The position numbers and the translations under genes are program-made. The notes under the pieces were generated by a model that was given only the letters and a program-made list of their open reading frames with translations, was not told where the DNA came from and searched no databases. Below are positions 7,962 to 15,772 of a stretch of DNA of 21,867 nt, one piece after another. Origin of the DNA: a virus; the IMG/VR virus record IMGVR_UViG_3300050821_002102, positions 1-21,867 of that record; one strand, given 5' to 3'. Each line of letters starts with the position of its first letter. Within the stretch, counting starts at the first letter, position 1.

Positions 7962-8969
7962 TCAATTGTCTCTAGGGGTAAGCTGTCTCGGATGTGCCGA
8001 CGGGTCAATCGCAAGGCAGATCAGATTGCAGTACCAAGGTTGGCCCCGAGTGTCGCCTTCGTACTCGACGACATATACTCGATAGAATCCGTCACGCGAA
8101 GTGTTAGCAATAAGCTGAACCCCGGTGTATTGATTGTAAGGAACCTGCGCACTGTTGCCGCTAGCAAAAATAGTTTGGTTAATCAAACTCTCGTCGATCT
8201 GCACGAGACATCCGACAACGATGTTCGGATTCAGCAGAGTTTTGATTTTCACTCCTTGATCGGTCGCCTCAGGAATTCCGATCAATCCGGTGAACTGCGA
8301 CAGCTGAATGATCGTGCTCGTGGTCAGGTAAGAATCGTATGGAATGACTTGGATGCGTCCGTTCTGAATCGACCAGGAACACTGCAGACGCGCGGCCGCT
8401 TGCTTGAATACGTCACGCGCCATGCCGAACATCACCTTGCCACGCTTGGCGGGAAGCACACCACCTGGCAGCTGATTCAATGGGGTGCTGAGCGTAATGT
8501 CGGGAAGATTGGCCCCTCCTTCGAACGCCTGCTTCTGCGCGATGTTCATAGCAGCTAATGCGGCGTCTACTTGTGTCTCGGGCGTATGGCCGGCAGCAAG
8601 TGTTCGACTGATGAAACTGTTGTTGTACGCCACGTCGCCGTCGGCGGCAAGGATGTCCAGATAGCTGGTCACCGCATCCGACTTGCCTTTTCTGAATTGC
8701 TTTATGGTGCCGGCGAAAATCACACCGAACGGATTCGGGGATACATACCCGGCTTGCAACGTTACCTGTTGGAACTCACCGATGATTTTATTCATCGTAT
8801 CGGGTTTCAAATTATGAACGCGAATCGTTGCCGAGTTCGGGTGATCAACATCGGCCGCCTCAATGCGAAATGTGACTCGGGCCTGCGATAAGTCGATAAG
8901 GTCCCCGGCATTGTTGGTCAGCAGAAGCCCGAGTCTTCGAACAAACGTCGGTTCGGTACTGGTGGTCAT
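7962..8969 (-). CDS. Baseplate hub protein (gpD/gp27-like)
   Basis: A 335-residue protein starting in the stop of the plug gene (ATGA). It has the hub pattern: V-T-F-R-I-E-A-A-D-V-D-H-P-N-S-A-T-I-R-V near the N-terminus, V-T-L-Q-A-G-Y with G-V-I-F-A-G-T-I, and D-I-L-A-A-D-G-D-V-A-Y-N, followed by a second barrel domain. Such proteins form a trimer linking the six-fold tube to the three-fold spike encoded next. The stop is one base from the spike ATG. Confidence 0.78.
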   Translation of the reverse strand: MTTSTEPTFVRRLGLLLTNNAGDLIDLSQARVTFRIEAADVDHPNSATIRVHNLKPDTMNKIIGEFQQVTLQAGYVSPNPFGVIFAGTIKQFRKGKSDAVTSYLDILAADGDVAYNNSFISRTLAAGHTPETQVDAALAAMNIAQKQAFEGGANLPDITLSTPLNQLPGGVLPAKRGKVMFGMARDVFKQAAARLQCSWSIQNGRIQVIPYDSYLTTSTIIQLSQFTGLIGIPEATDQGVKIKTLLNPNIVVGCLVQIDESLINQTIFASGNSAQVPYNQYTGVQLIANTSRDGFYRVYVVEYEGDTRGQPWYCNLICLAIDPSAHPRQLTPRDN

Positions 8970-9286
8970 GGCGTAGTCACGAAGAACAGATTACCATCGC
9001 TACCCAAGTTTACATATGTCGGTGGCGCATCAGTATTCGAGCTCGTCTGTGCGATCAGTTGGCCGCCGAAATTCAGATAACCGTACTGCGCGAGTAGGTC
9101 AGTGCCTGTCACGAGAGGGATGCCGGTCACCATAGGGATGCCATTTGCGTCCGCGATGTCGAGCACCCATGCGTTCGTTGCCTGGTTCGAATTCCAATAG
9201 ACGCGCAACGTATACAGCACATTGCCAAGCGTAATCTGCAGCGTCTGCTGTGAATTCACGAGGGGGAATTGGTAAGCTGTAGACAT
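8966..9286 (-). CDS. Baseplate plug-type protein
   Basis: A 106-residue protein; the ATG at 9286 shares a base with the previous stop and has GGGA seven bases upstream. A GTG three bases earlier is an alternative. Visible family marks are W-V-L-D-I-A-D-A-N-G-I-P, G-I-P-L-V-T-G-T-D-L-L-A-Q-Y and Y-L-N-F-G-G. This matches the small baseplate plug proteins described in the simple cyanophage Pam3-type baseplate. The role is to seal or complete the baseplate centre. The next gene overlaps by ATGA. Confidence 0.75.
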   Translation of the reverse strand: MSTAYQFPLVNSQQTLQITLGNVLYTLRVYWNSNQATNAWVLDIADANGIPMVTGIPLVTGTDLLAQYGYLNFGGQLIAQTSSNTDAPPTYVNLGSDGNLFFVTTP

Positions 9287-9927
9287 CACTGATTCCCACG
9301 TTTGAAAGTAGTACCGTTGCGCAGTGCTTGCCGGCCGAGTAGAAAATCAGGATTCGTATTCTCGGGCTGCGCCTGCTGCGTGGCACTCGCACTCACGGAG
9401 GTTACCTGCGTCGTCACGAGAATCAATTGCCGCATAGTCAGTGTGACCATCAGGACATTGCGATTCTCTTTGTCGGTGATCGTCGATATTCCCTTGATCA
9501 TCATGTCCTGATAGACACGCTTCGTGCTATTCACGGTGTAGAGCACGCGATTGGCTTGGCCTTGCAACAACTGATCGTATACCTGGGCCAGCGCATTCAA
9601 AAACATGTCTTGATCAGCATCAGCTGCGAGCTCTAGCAATTGTTTCGCAGTCCAACCCAAGTGCAGAGTCAATTCTGCCGGTCGTTTGAACGTGTGATCA
9701 GTGATCGGGGCTCCGACTTCGATAGGGTGATCGATGATCTCCATTTCGTCGTGATGCTGTTCTTCGATCGTCACTTGGAAATTGATGTTCGGATTGTTAG
9801 CAGAACCAGGTGCCGAACCGTTCGTCAGCACCTGGTCAGGCGCGAAGAATGATCCGGTGTTCTGCGGATACAGACCGGCCACCAGATGAGCCGGCGGGGT
9901 GAATGCGGTGGTGGTTGCGAGACTCAT
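9286..9927 (-). CDS. Dit-like baseplate / distal tail protein
   Basis: A 213-residue protein whose ATG shares a base with the tape measure stop (TAATG). The block V-T-I-E-E-Q-H-H-D-E-M-E-I-I-D-H-P, then G-A-P-I-T-D-H-T-F-K-R-P-A-E-L, then D-Q-L-L-Q-G and T-K-R-V-Y-Q-D-M-M-I, is characteristic of the Dit-like phage tail proteins of simple contractile phages. The C-terminus is Gln/Asn-rich. It should form the ring connecting the tail tube to the baseplate hub. It is followed by plug, hub and spike in the expected order. Confidence 0.8.
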   Translation of the reverse strand: MSLATTTAFTPPAHLVAGLYPQNTGSFFAPDQVLTNGSAPGSANNPNINFQVTIEEQHHDEMEIIDHPIEVGAPITDHTFKRPAELTLHLGWTAKQLLELAADADQDMFLNALAQVYDQLLQGQANRVLYTVNSTKRVYQDMMIKGISTITDKENRNVLMVTLTMRQLILVTTQVTSVSASATQQAQPENTNPDFLLGRQALRNGTTFKRGNQ

Positions 9928-11417
9928 TACGATTTCCCAGGAGTGGCCAACAAGCCTCTCGTGTCGCGGGTCAGATCACCCATGTCGCGTCTATTCTGTT
10001 CGGCTGCAGATTTGCCAATCGTAGCGGCGTCGTTCCCGTGAATGTTTTGCGTGATGTTCTGCGTGACATTGACGTTAGCGCCGGCACCCGCGTTATCTCC
10101 ACCACTCGGGTTCTTTTTCGACACCGGGGCATCCGCACCCATTCGACCAGCTTTCAGATTCCTACCGTAATGCTCCAGCGTGGTGTAAAGATGCTGTTGA
10201 GTTTCCTCAGGCATGTGCTGAAGCCAGTCGTCACCGAATTGCCGAACCATCTGACGAACATGCTCGGGTGTCGAATTTGTCGCAGCGATGGCTTTCTCGA
10301 TATCCTTGAACTCATTGATGTTACGTTCGAGCATGCCCATTCCGGCTTCGGCATTTGGCGCTGTCTCCATCATCTGAGTCTTATTCGTATGGAGCGCGGC
10401 GAAGTTGCTCGGGTCAATCTGGAAACCACCGGTAGCCCCACTCTTGGGATTCACCATATTCTGACCACGGGAGGACTCTGTAGCCCACAGGGCATCCGCG
10501 AGTAACGGATCGACTCCGTGCTGCTTGGCGATGCGCGCGATAATCTCAGGGTCGTTTTCAGGCTTTGCTTTGGCAGTATCGAGCGCGGTCTGTTCTTCTT
10601 CTGTTTGAAATCCAGCACTCAGCGGATCCTGGAAATTACCACCCGTGGCCAGCGATCCTCCGAAACCTTGCACCAGCATATGCAAGTTTTCTTCGATCGC
10701 CTTCATCACGGTATTCACGGTGGGCATAAGCACGACCGCCAACTGCGATCCGATCGCGCCGATATCGGCGCCCATCTTGCGGAGATTGTTGTTGAACTCG
10801 GTGGACTTCTCGGCGAGATCGCCCATGTTCACGCCAGACTCTTTTAGCAGCGCGACTCGGTCCGCCTCGATCGCGGCGATCTTGTCGATGTTTTTGACTG
10901 CCGTGTTGAAGTCTCGCTCGCTCATTCCGAACACGAGATTGGCCTGCTGCGCAGCGACGGCATACGATCCCGTCTTCGCCATGTCGGCCAGCTTTTTCAT
11001 GATCGCCATGGCGGCCTCGGCCTTGTCCATGGATGCAGTGTCGATGCCAAACATGTTCGACACGAATTCGGTCATTCCCGGATTCGCACGAAGATTCTCG
11101 GCCAATCCTTCGATGAATTCAGTACTCTTGCCCGCGGCAAAACCGGCGCTTTGAAACGCGCCTTCCATGGCTTTGAGGTTCGTGACTGATGCGCCGGTAC
11201 GCTGCGAAATGTAGAACAGCTTCTCCATTCCGTTGGCCATATGCTCGACGAATTTTTCGACGGCGAAGCCCGCTCCGATCAGGGCCGCCCCAACGCCCAT
11301 CGCACCTTTGGCAGATCCCGTCAGCGCATTGCCGAACTTCTTCATGCCTGCTTCGTCGATCTTGAAGCCGAGGCCGATCAGAAACTCTTTGATAATTTCG
11401 GAATCAGTCGTTGCCAT
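9927..11417 (-). CDS. Tail tape measure protein with lytic transglycosylase domain
   Basis: A 496-residue protein. The ATG at 11417 gives M-A-T-T-D-S-E-I-I-K-E-F-L-I-G-L-G-F-K-I-D-E-A-G-style start (shown split), typical of tape measures in this phage group; AAGAG lies eight bases upstream. Residues 35-55 and 220-250 are hydrophobic and the first 280 residues are helical. Residues 290-410 form a soluble lytic transglycosylase-like domain: V-D-P-L-L-A-D-A-L-W-A-T-E-S-S with E314 as probable acid, and S-G-A-T-G-G-F-Q-I. The end, V-N-V-T-Q-N-I-T-Q-N-I-H-G, is usual for tape measures. It sets tail length and opens the cell wall. At under 500 residues it implies a rather short tail. Confidence 0.88.
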   Translation of the reverse strand: MATTDSEIIKEFLIGLGFKIDEAGMKKFGNALTGSAKGAMGVGAALIGAGFAVEKFVEHMANGMEKLFYISQRTGASVTNLKAMEGAFQSAGFAAGKSTEFIEGLAENLRANPGMTEFVSNMFGIDTASMDKAEAAMAIMKKLADMAKTGSYAVAAQQANLVFGMSERDFNTAVKNIDKIAAIEADRVALLKESGVNMGDLAEKSTEFNNNLRKMGADIGAIGSQLAVVLMPTVNTVMKAIEENLHMLVQGFGGSLATGGNFQDPLSAGFQTEEEQTALDTAKAKPENDPEIIARIAKQHGVDPLLADALWATESSRGQNMVNPKSGATGGFQIDPSNFAALHTNKTQMMETAPNAEAGMGMLERNINEFKDIEKAIAATNSTPEHVRQMVRQFGDDWLQHMPEETQQHLYTTLEHYGRNLKAGRMGADAPVSKKNPSGGDNAGAGANVNVTQNITQNIHGNDAATIGKSAAEQNRRDMGDLTRDTRGLLATPGKS

Positions 11418-12014
11418 GGTAGTACTCTTGAACGCGTCTTTGATTTTCGGCTCGAACGTCAAGGGCCTCGTTCATTAGGAATATGCGGTACAGATCTAGA
11501 GTACCATCCCAAAGGCTCTCTTCGCGACACATACCTTCGATGACAGGGCGGTAGATGAAATCCTCATTGCCGGCCATCGAAACGAACTCTATGTCGTCAG
11601 AGGCCCCGCCGCCTCGCCTTTCGAAGGGGCGACGAGGAGCCCCTTGAAAAAAGGCTGGAAATTTTCCATCAGGACTTCCCACGTTAGTCGCAGCAGCTGC
11701 GGCATGTCGAAGTCCTGGTACATCATCGTCGCGCCCCGCATGACCGGGAAGCTCATTCCGCGTGCGTCATCTTTGACTCTAATCACGGAAAGGCATTTGT
11801 TGATGACATAGTCCAACTGTTCGTCGGGCAGAGTAGAAAGCGTCTCAGACATGGCCATGACCATATCCAGCTGGTTCACACCGCCCGGCGTGCGCATAAC
11901 TTGCAACACCGGCTTCATGATCGGCATCACGCGGCGAAACACATGTAGCTGTTCGAACGCGTTCAGTTTGCCGATCTCAAATGTCTTGCCGTCAATCGTC
12001 GCTTCAGTGGCCAT
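11404..12014 (-). CDS. Tail assembly chaperone, -1 frameshift fusion (gpGT-like)
   Basis: Slipping back one base at T-TTT-TTC (11652-11646) joins the first 123 codons of the chaperone to an overlapping frame that runs to 11404 and adds 80 residues (Q-G-A-P-R-R-P-F-E-R-R and onward to Q-E-Y-Y-H-G-N-D). The total is about 203 residues. The added part has no start codon or ribosome site of its own within the new segment, and its stop overlaps the tape measure start by 14 bases. This is the standard organisation of the lambda G/GT pair, found in most phages with long tails. Exact slip rate cannot be read from sequence. Confidence 0.82.
11589..12014 (-). CDS. Tail assembly chaperone (short, unshifted form)
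   Basis: A 141-residue, mostly helical protein starting two bases after the tube gene stop. It begins M-A-T-E-A-T-I-D-G-K-T-F-E-I-G-K-L-N-A, a form usual for chaperones encoded between tube and tape measure genes (functional counterparts of lambda gpG). It should bind the tape measure while the tail is assembled. Near its 3' end at 11646-11652 the transcript has T-TTT-TTC in frame, a classic -1 slippery heptamer, which leads to the longer form. Confidence 0.8.
   Translation of the reverse strand: MATEATIDGKTFEIGKLNAFEQLHVFRRVMPIMKPVLQVMRTPGGVNQLDMVMAMSETLSTLPDEQLDYVINKCLSVIRVKDDARGMSFPVMRGATMMYQDFDMPQLLRLTWEVLMENFQPFFKGLLVAPSKGEAAGPLTT
11646..11652 (-). promoter_or_regulatory. -1 programmed ribosomal frameshift site T-TTT-TTC
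   Basis: The heptamer is in the correct frame of the chaperone gene (the TTT codon begins 363 bases, or 121 codons, after the start). A 7-bp stem can form just downstream, between AAGGGGC at 11645-11639 and GCCCCTT at 11630-11624, with other possible pairings further on; it may stimulate slipping, though the spacer is very short. Confidence 0.8.
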
Positions 12015-12016
12015 GA

Positions 12017-12460
12017 TTAGGCCGCCGCTCCGAGGATCCAGTCACTGACGCCGACCAGGAACGTCCAGTCGACCATCTTGCCCGCTTTGTCAAAATCGAT
12101 ACGCGGCACCTTCTCGAACGCCACGTCGGAGCCTGAGAATTCGTCGCCAGTGGCGGTTTGCGTAAGGGAGATCACGTTGTCACCCCACAGAGCGCCACTC
12201 GACCGTTGAAACTGTACCGTAGCCATCAGAGCCGCGTTGATTGGGGAGGTCTTCAACAGGTGCAGCGTTACGCGAGCACCTTTCGTGGCCTGCAGAACTT
12301 GCATGGGGGTACCGTCACCACCGATGACCATGTGGCCGACATTGTCGACCTGCTCGATCGTGATGCCCTCTTCGGCAAGACCTGCACCGTTGCCGATCGG
12401 GATGCTGACGCCAGGACCCGAAAAGGTAGCCTGGACGTCAATGAGGGAGTAAGTTGCCAT
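12017..12460 (-). CDS. Tail tube protein, DUF3277 family
   Basis: A 147-residue protein with GAGGA seven bases before its ATG. Family marks are the N-terminus M-A-T-Y-S-L-I-D-V-Q-A-T-F-S-G-P-G, the I-T-I-E-Q-V-D-N-V-G-H-M-V-I-G-G-D-G block, and a C-terminal K-M-V-D-W-T-F-L-V-G. Length is normal for DUF3277 proteins. Hexameric rings of this protein stack to form the inner tube through which DNA passes. It follows the sheath and precedes the assembly chaperone. Confidence 0.88.
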   Translation of the reverse strand: MATYSLIDVQATFSGPGVSIPIGNGAGLAEEGITIEQVDNVGHMVIGGDGTPMQVLQATKGARVTLHLLKTSPINAALMATVQFQRSSGALWGDNVISLTQTATGDEFSGSDVAFEKVPRIDFDKAGKMVDWTFLVGVSDWILGAAA

Positions 12461-12473
12461 GTGTAAATCCTCG

Positions 12474-13985
12474 TTACTGGTTGACGGTCACGGCGAGGTT
12501 CACGGTCTGAACCGCGCCGGCAAGCTTGATCGCGACCTGAATCGGAACCGACTTGCGCGCGAGGCGATCGGTAGGATTCTGCGTATTCACGGAAGGCGCG
12601 AAGATGTAGTAACCGGTCGGCATGAAATCACCTTGATTCAATTGACCGAAGCCACCCACATTCCACACGCCCGGCGCGATGAATCCGTTGTTCACGTACT
12701 GGATACAATCGGCCTTGATCACGGTAGTGATCTGGTGCGTACCGGAGTCAGTCTGCGGGATTTTCGTCTGCGACAGATACAGCAGGTTGTAGATATCCGT
12801 CTGCAACTGGATCGCGAAGTTGTCCGATCCGATGAGGACGTCGGAGTACAGATTCGACGCACTGACGAAGGACTCTAGAATCGCCGTGTTGTTGTTGTAC
12901 GCAGCGAACACATTAGCATTGAAGCCCTGCAACGTCGCCAGCTGAGTCACATTCAGGTTCTCCGCGGCGATCAACGGTTCCTGCTTGTACATCAGCGTGA
13001 TGGTCGTGTTGTTCCCGCCGTAGTTCGTGGTCAGGATCCGAGCGAACGCACTGGTGATCGCGTACGGACTCGTGCTCGAATACTGCGTGTACGTGCGATT
13101 CAGTTTCAATGCCTTCAACAGATACGCGATGTTGGCCGTGTCCGAAGGATTGTTGATGATCGCGCCTTCGCTGGTCGTCACGCCGTAGATGTGCTTGTTA
13201 CCTGAGCCCTCGATGTAGCTGGCTACCGCAACGTGATCTGCATCGCTATTTATCGTCGGCATGGTCAGCGCGAACCACGTCTGACCGAACATGTTGTCGA
13301 ACAGGGTTGCGGCACTCACAGCGCTTTCGGCCACTAGGCCGACCGCTACATACGCGCCACTGCTGGTCGAACGACCTTGCAACGTGCTGGAGATATCCGT
13401 GCCAGTCGTACCTGCCGTCAAGAACGACACGGTGCTGCTCGCCCCCGTGGTCGGCGACGTGAACTCGAAGCGCCCGAAATTGGCGTTGTAAACCACTACC
13501 ACCGAATCAGACAGTGCCGTACGCGCTGCGGCTTGAATCACTGCGGCTACGCCGGACAGGCTCAGCGCGCCGGCAAACGGACTGGTTGCCATATCGACGT
13601 TGATCACGGAACCGCCATCGACTGCGACTTTGAAAGACGCCTCGCTAAGGGCGGTCCAGTAGCTCAGAAGCAATTGGGCAGGAGCGAGCGGGGCGCAGAT
13701 CAATTGGCCTGCGGAAGCACTTTGAACCCATCGGCCGATCGCGATTTCTGTCGGTTGCGGGGTTTGGGCGAACCACAGATTAGCGGCCAGATACTCGGGT
13801 GCGTTAGTACCGAAGTCGGCAGCGACACCGCCGAGGGTGGCGTAGTAGCGGACGCGGGTGACAGGATCGATCACTGCGCTATTGCCAAGCACCAATTCTA
13901 CGGACGTGTTCTGAGCCTGCGCAGCGGCCGGCGACAGATTGACCGAAACCTGAATCAGGGCGTCAATGGAAAGAGTTGCGGGCAT
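12474..13985 (-). CDS. Tail sheath protein, DUF3383 family
   Basis: A 503-residue protein. I chose the ATG at 13985 (M-P-A-T-L-S-I-D) because GGGAG sits about eight bases upstream; an earlier in-frame start would overlap the terminator gene. V-S-V-N-L-S-P-A-A-A-Q near the N-terminus, the central T-L-M-Y-K-Q-E-P-L-I-A-A-E-N-L segment, and the C-terminal D-C-I-Q-Y-V-N-N-G-F-I-A-P-G-V-W-N and R-K-S-V-P-I-Q-V-A-I-K-L-A-G-A fit DUF3383 sheath-like proteins. It polymerises around the tube and contracts during infection. The tube gene follows after a short gap, the usual sheath-tube order. Confidence 0.9.
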   Translation of the reverse strand: MPATLSIDALIQVSVNLSPAAAQAQNTSVELVLGNSAVIDPVTRVRYYATLGGVAADFGTNAPEYLAANLWFAQTPQPTEIAIGRWVQSASAGQLICAPLAPAQLLLSYWTALSEASFKVAVDGGSVINVDMATSPFAGALSLSGVAAVIQAAARTALSDSVVVVYNANFGRFEFTSPTTGASSTVSFLTAGTTGTDISSTLQGRSTSSGAYVAVGLVAESAVSAATLFDNMFGQTWFALTMPTINSDADHVAVASYIEGSGNKHIYGVTTSEGAIINNPSDTANIAYLLKALKLNRTYTQYSSTSPYAITSAFARILTTNYGGNNTTITLMYKQEPLIAAENLNVTQLATLQGFNANVFAAYNNNTAILESFVSASNLYSDVLIGSDNFAIQLQTDIYNLLYLSQTKIPQTDSGTHQITTVIKADCIQYVNNGFIAPGVWNVGGFGQLNQGDFMPTGYYIFAPSVNTQNPTDRLARKSVPIQVAIKLAGAVQTVNLAVTVNQ

Positions 13986-13998
13986 GCTGGACTCCCAA

Positions 13999-14724
13999 TC
14001 AAGTGTGCGTCGCGGTAGCAGACACAGTATCGAACTTTTCAATCACCGACATCATCCCAATCGGTGGCCCAAACACTGAAGCCACGGCATGCACGATGTC
14101 AGAACTTTCGTTTATCGACGCGTCGCCGTCGGGCTGCAACACCACGATCGTCGTCGTGTACGACTCATTGTTCACGGTCACATTAGCGGCGACCAGATCC
14201 AGAATCGCATACCAACGGACAATCTGACGTCGTATTCTAACAGGCAAATCCACCCGATAGAGCCAGCGCTCCTTCGTGAGAGAGGGTACTGTCCTCAGAT
14301 CTCCGGTGTCGACCAGGCTCGCATTCTGAGTGTTCAGGATGGCCAGATTCTGCGGAATGTAAAGTCCGTCACGCAGTAGCGCAGCATAGTAATCGGCAGT
14401 GCCATCAGGACTGTAGAATGAGACAAGAATTTCAAGCGTCTCGTGTGTCTGAAATTCGTCATGTTCGGGGATGTTGCCGGTCGCCGGCACATGTTTGATG
14501 AATGCGAATTTCGGATTGCTACGTTTCGTCACACCAAATGCGGCCCAATTGCCGACGGGCAGATTCGCGACATCCGGAAATTGCCATCGCGGGAAGAACG
14601 ATGTCCCCGGCATCCCCGTGATATTGACGAAGATCTGCTGCAGGAATCGAAACAGATCCTGCCCTTCGAGTGGCGCGGGTGCGTTGTACGGGAGAAGATA
14701 GCCACCGGTGGCCGACGTGTTCAT
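13999..14724 (-). CDS. Tail terminator protein with C-terminal ExxD-repeat extension
   Basis: A 241-residue protein. Residues 1-196 match phage neck/tail terminator proteins: an N-terminal helix L-F-R-F-L-Q-Q-I-F, the segment P-R-W-Q-F, then H-E-T-L-E-I-L-V-S-F-Y and R-E-D/L-R-D-G-L-Y-I-P-Q-N, a layout shared with LIC12616-like proteins. Such proteins form the hexameric ring ending the tail tube and accept the head. Residues 202-241 are extra: two copies of the ExxD repeat (E206/D209 and E229/D232, spacing 23), ending mid-unit in S-A-T-A-T-H-T. The extension is odd because terminators are usually compact. The sheath ATG is 13 bases downstream. Confidence 0.75.
   Translation of the reverse strand: MNTSATGGYLLPYNAPAPLEGQDLFRFLQQIFVNITGMPGTSFFPRWQFPDVANLPVGNWAAFGVTKRSNPKFAFIKHVPATGNIPEHDEFQTHETLEILVSFYSPDGTADYYAALLRDGLYIPQNLAILNTQNASLVDTGDLRTVPSLTKERWLYRVDLPVRIRRQIVRWYAILDLVAANVTVNNESYTTTIVVLQPDGDASINESSDIVHAVASVFGPPIGMMSVIEKFDTVSATATHT
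14002..14121 (-). repeat. ExxD peptide repeats, two copies on the tail terminator
   Basis: Two copies with cores N-E-S-S-D and I-E-K-F-D, 23 residues apart and separated by a P-P-I-G turn, as in the 23-residue units of the partial protein at the right edge. The gene ends seven residues past the second Asp-Thr-Val, at the same phase as the end of the DUF2612 protein. Confidence 0.8.
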
Positions 14725-15125
14725 GACTGCACCACCGAATCAATTCTATCGACGCTTGTAGCCACTACGCGCACCCAGCCCGGACCGAATCGGTTCCAGG
14801 GAAGTACCTCGATGACCATGAACGTATCCCCGCTCCACAGCAGCAGATCAGGCTGACGCTGAGTCGAGCCGGACTGCGCAGCACTGTTCAGCAATGCCTT
14901 CGTGAATATCACGATAGTGCGGGTGCCACGTTGCATTTCTGGCACTCGACGCAGATCGCCAGGTTTGGCCGGCGTCACCACCCCGAGCACGTTGTGCGTG
15001 GTCGTATTGCTGGTCGAAACCTGCCCGAAATTGTCGACCAACTGCACGCGTTGGACGACAGCAAACCTGTCGGTAAATTGCGGATCCGACAACATGATGC
15101 TCGGGTCGATAAACGGCCCGGCCAT
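14721..15125 (-). CDS. Head closure / head-tail joining protein
   Basis: A 134-residue protein. The block L-R-R-V-P-E-M-Q-R-G-T-R-T-I-V-I-F-T, followed by D-L-L-L-W-S-G-D-T-F-M-V and G-W-V-R-V-V-A-T, matches small stopper or head-closure proteins that contain an oligomerising beta barrel (general pattern: R-x-x-P-E, then W-x-G-x-x-Y/F-x-V). The stop overlaps the next gene start as ATGA, so the two are coupled. Function is inferred from this pattern and from the position between connector and terminator genes. Confidence 0.65.
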   Translation of the reverse strand: MAGPFIDPSIMLSDPQFTDRFAVVQRVQLVDNFGQVSTSNTTTHNVLGVVTPAKPGDLRRVPEMQRGTRTIVIFTKALLNSAAQSGSTQRQPDLLLWSGDTFMVIEVLPWNRFGPGWVRVVATSVDRIDSVVQS

Positions 15126-15129
15126 GACA

Positions 15130-15531
15130 TTACACCACTGCGATGCCGGTCGTCACATCGATCCAGCTGGTACCGTTCGAAAAACAGGCCGAGCCAGTGA
15201 CATGGGCGCCGGTCGCATTCGACACATAAATCATGCCGCCCGCCGTACCGACTGCAGGTAGTGCCGTTTTCAAATACGACGGCAGCAAGAACTCGGTAGT
15301 TGCGCTGAGTGAACCAGGGGCTACAACTGCCGCCGGAAGCGTCAGGGTCACCACACTGCCAACCGTGGTTGCGGTGATTTGATTCGCGGTACCGGCGACG
15401 GAAGAGAACGAGCTCGCGCCGAATTGCGTCAACACACCTTGCGCGTTTTGAATGCCGTACGGAACACCGTTGTTCAATACCAGCAATTGCGGTTGTCCGA
15501 CGATGCCGAGATCGATGTATGCCAATGCCAT
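15130..15531 (-). CDS. Fibre-like structural protein in the connector cluster
   Basis: A 133-residue protein with AGGAG about seven bases before the ATG. It combines features of fibre proteins: V-A-G-T-A-N-Q-I-T-A-T-T-V-G, a T-L-T-L-P-A-A-V-V-A-P-G-S-L strand pattern, and a C-terminal block G-G-M-I-Y-V-S-N-A-T-G with F-S-N-G-T-S-W-I-D-V that resembles the end domain of many phage tail or head fibres. It lies among neck genes rather than tail-fibre genes, so a head or neck fibre, or a decoration protein, is the best guess. Exact role unknown. Confidence 0.65.
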   Translation of the reverse strand: MALAYIDLGIVGQPQLLVLNNGVPYGIQNAQGVLTQFGASSFSSVAGTANQITATTVGSVVTLTLPAAVVAPGSLSATTEFLLPSYLKTALPAVGTAGGMIYVSNATGAHVTGSACFSNGTSWIDVTTGIAVV

Positions 15532-15540
15532 TTCGTTCTC

Positions 15541-15768
15541 CTACTGGTTCGAAACCAGATCTGTACGTTCGCGCTTCTGTTTCTCAGAACGCTTACCAGG
15601 ATGCGAGCCCGGTGTAAACACTCCCGCACCATTGCGGGGATGCTCGGAATTCTGTAGTGGTTTTCCTGCCCCGTGACCGAATTGACCCCGGCCTCCGCGC
15701 GGATGCTCCTTCTGATCGAAGTCGAGCGTCCGTACACTGTCACCGTGATGGATATGAACTTTGACCAT
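15541..15768 (-). CDS. Small basic His-rich protein with HPR-GxF motifs
   Basis: A 75-residue protein starting M-V-K-V-H-I-H-H-G-D. I take the ATG at 15768 because it lies just after the preceding stop; longer in-frame starts give an Arg-rich stretch that is an out-of-frame reading of the preceding gene. Two imperfect copies of a motif are visible, E-H-P-R-G-G-R-G-Q-F-G and E-H-P-R-N-G-A-G-V-F-T. The first looks like the widespread phage W-D-E-x-K-H-P-R-D-x-x-G-R-F motif of unknown function. Highly charged and likely disordered. No clear ribosome site, so it probably depends on coupling. Confidence 0.6.
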   Translation of the reverse strand: MVKVHIHHGDSVRTLDFDQKEHPRGGRGQFGHGAGKPLQNSEHPRNGAGVFTPGSHPGKRSEKQKRERTDLVSNQ

Positions 15769-15772
15769 GGCA

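Noticed and set aside
9903-10505. Plus-strand open frame of 200 codons opposite the tape measure
   Set aside because: Antisense to the lytic transglycosylase domain; no recognisable protein.
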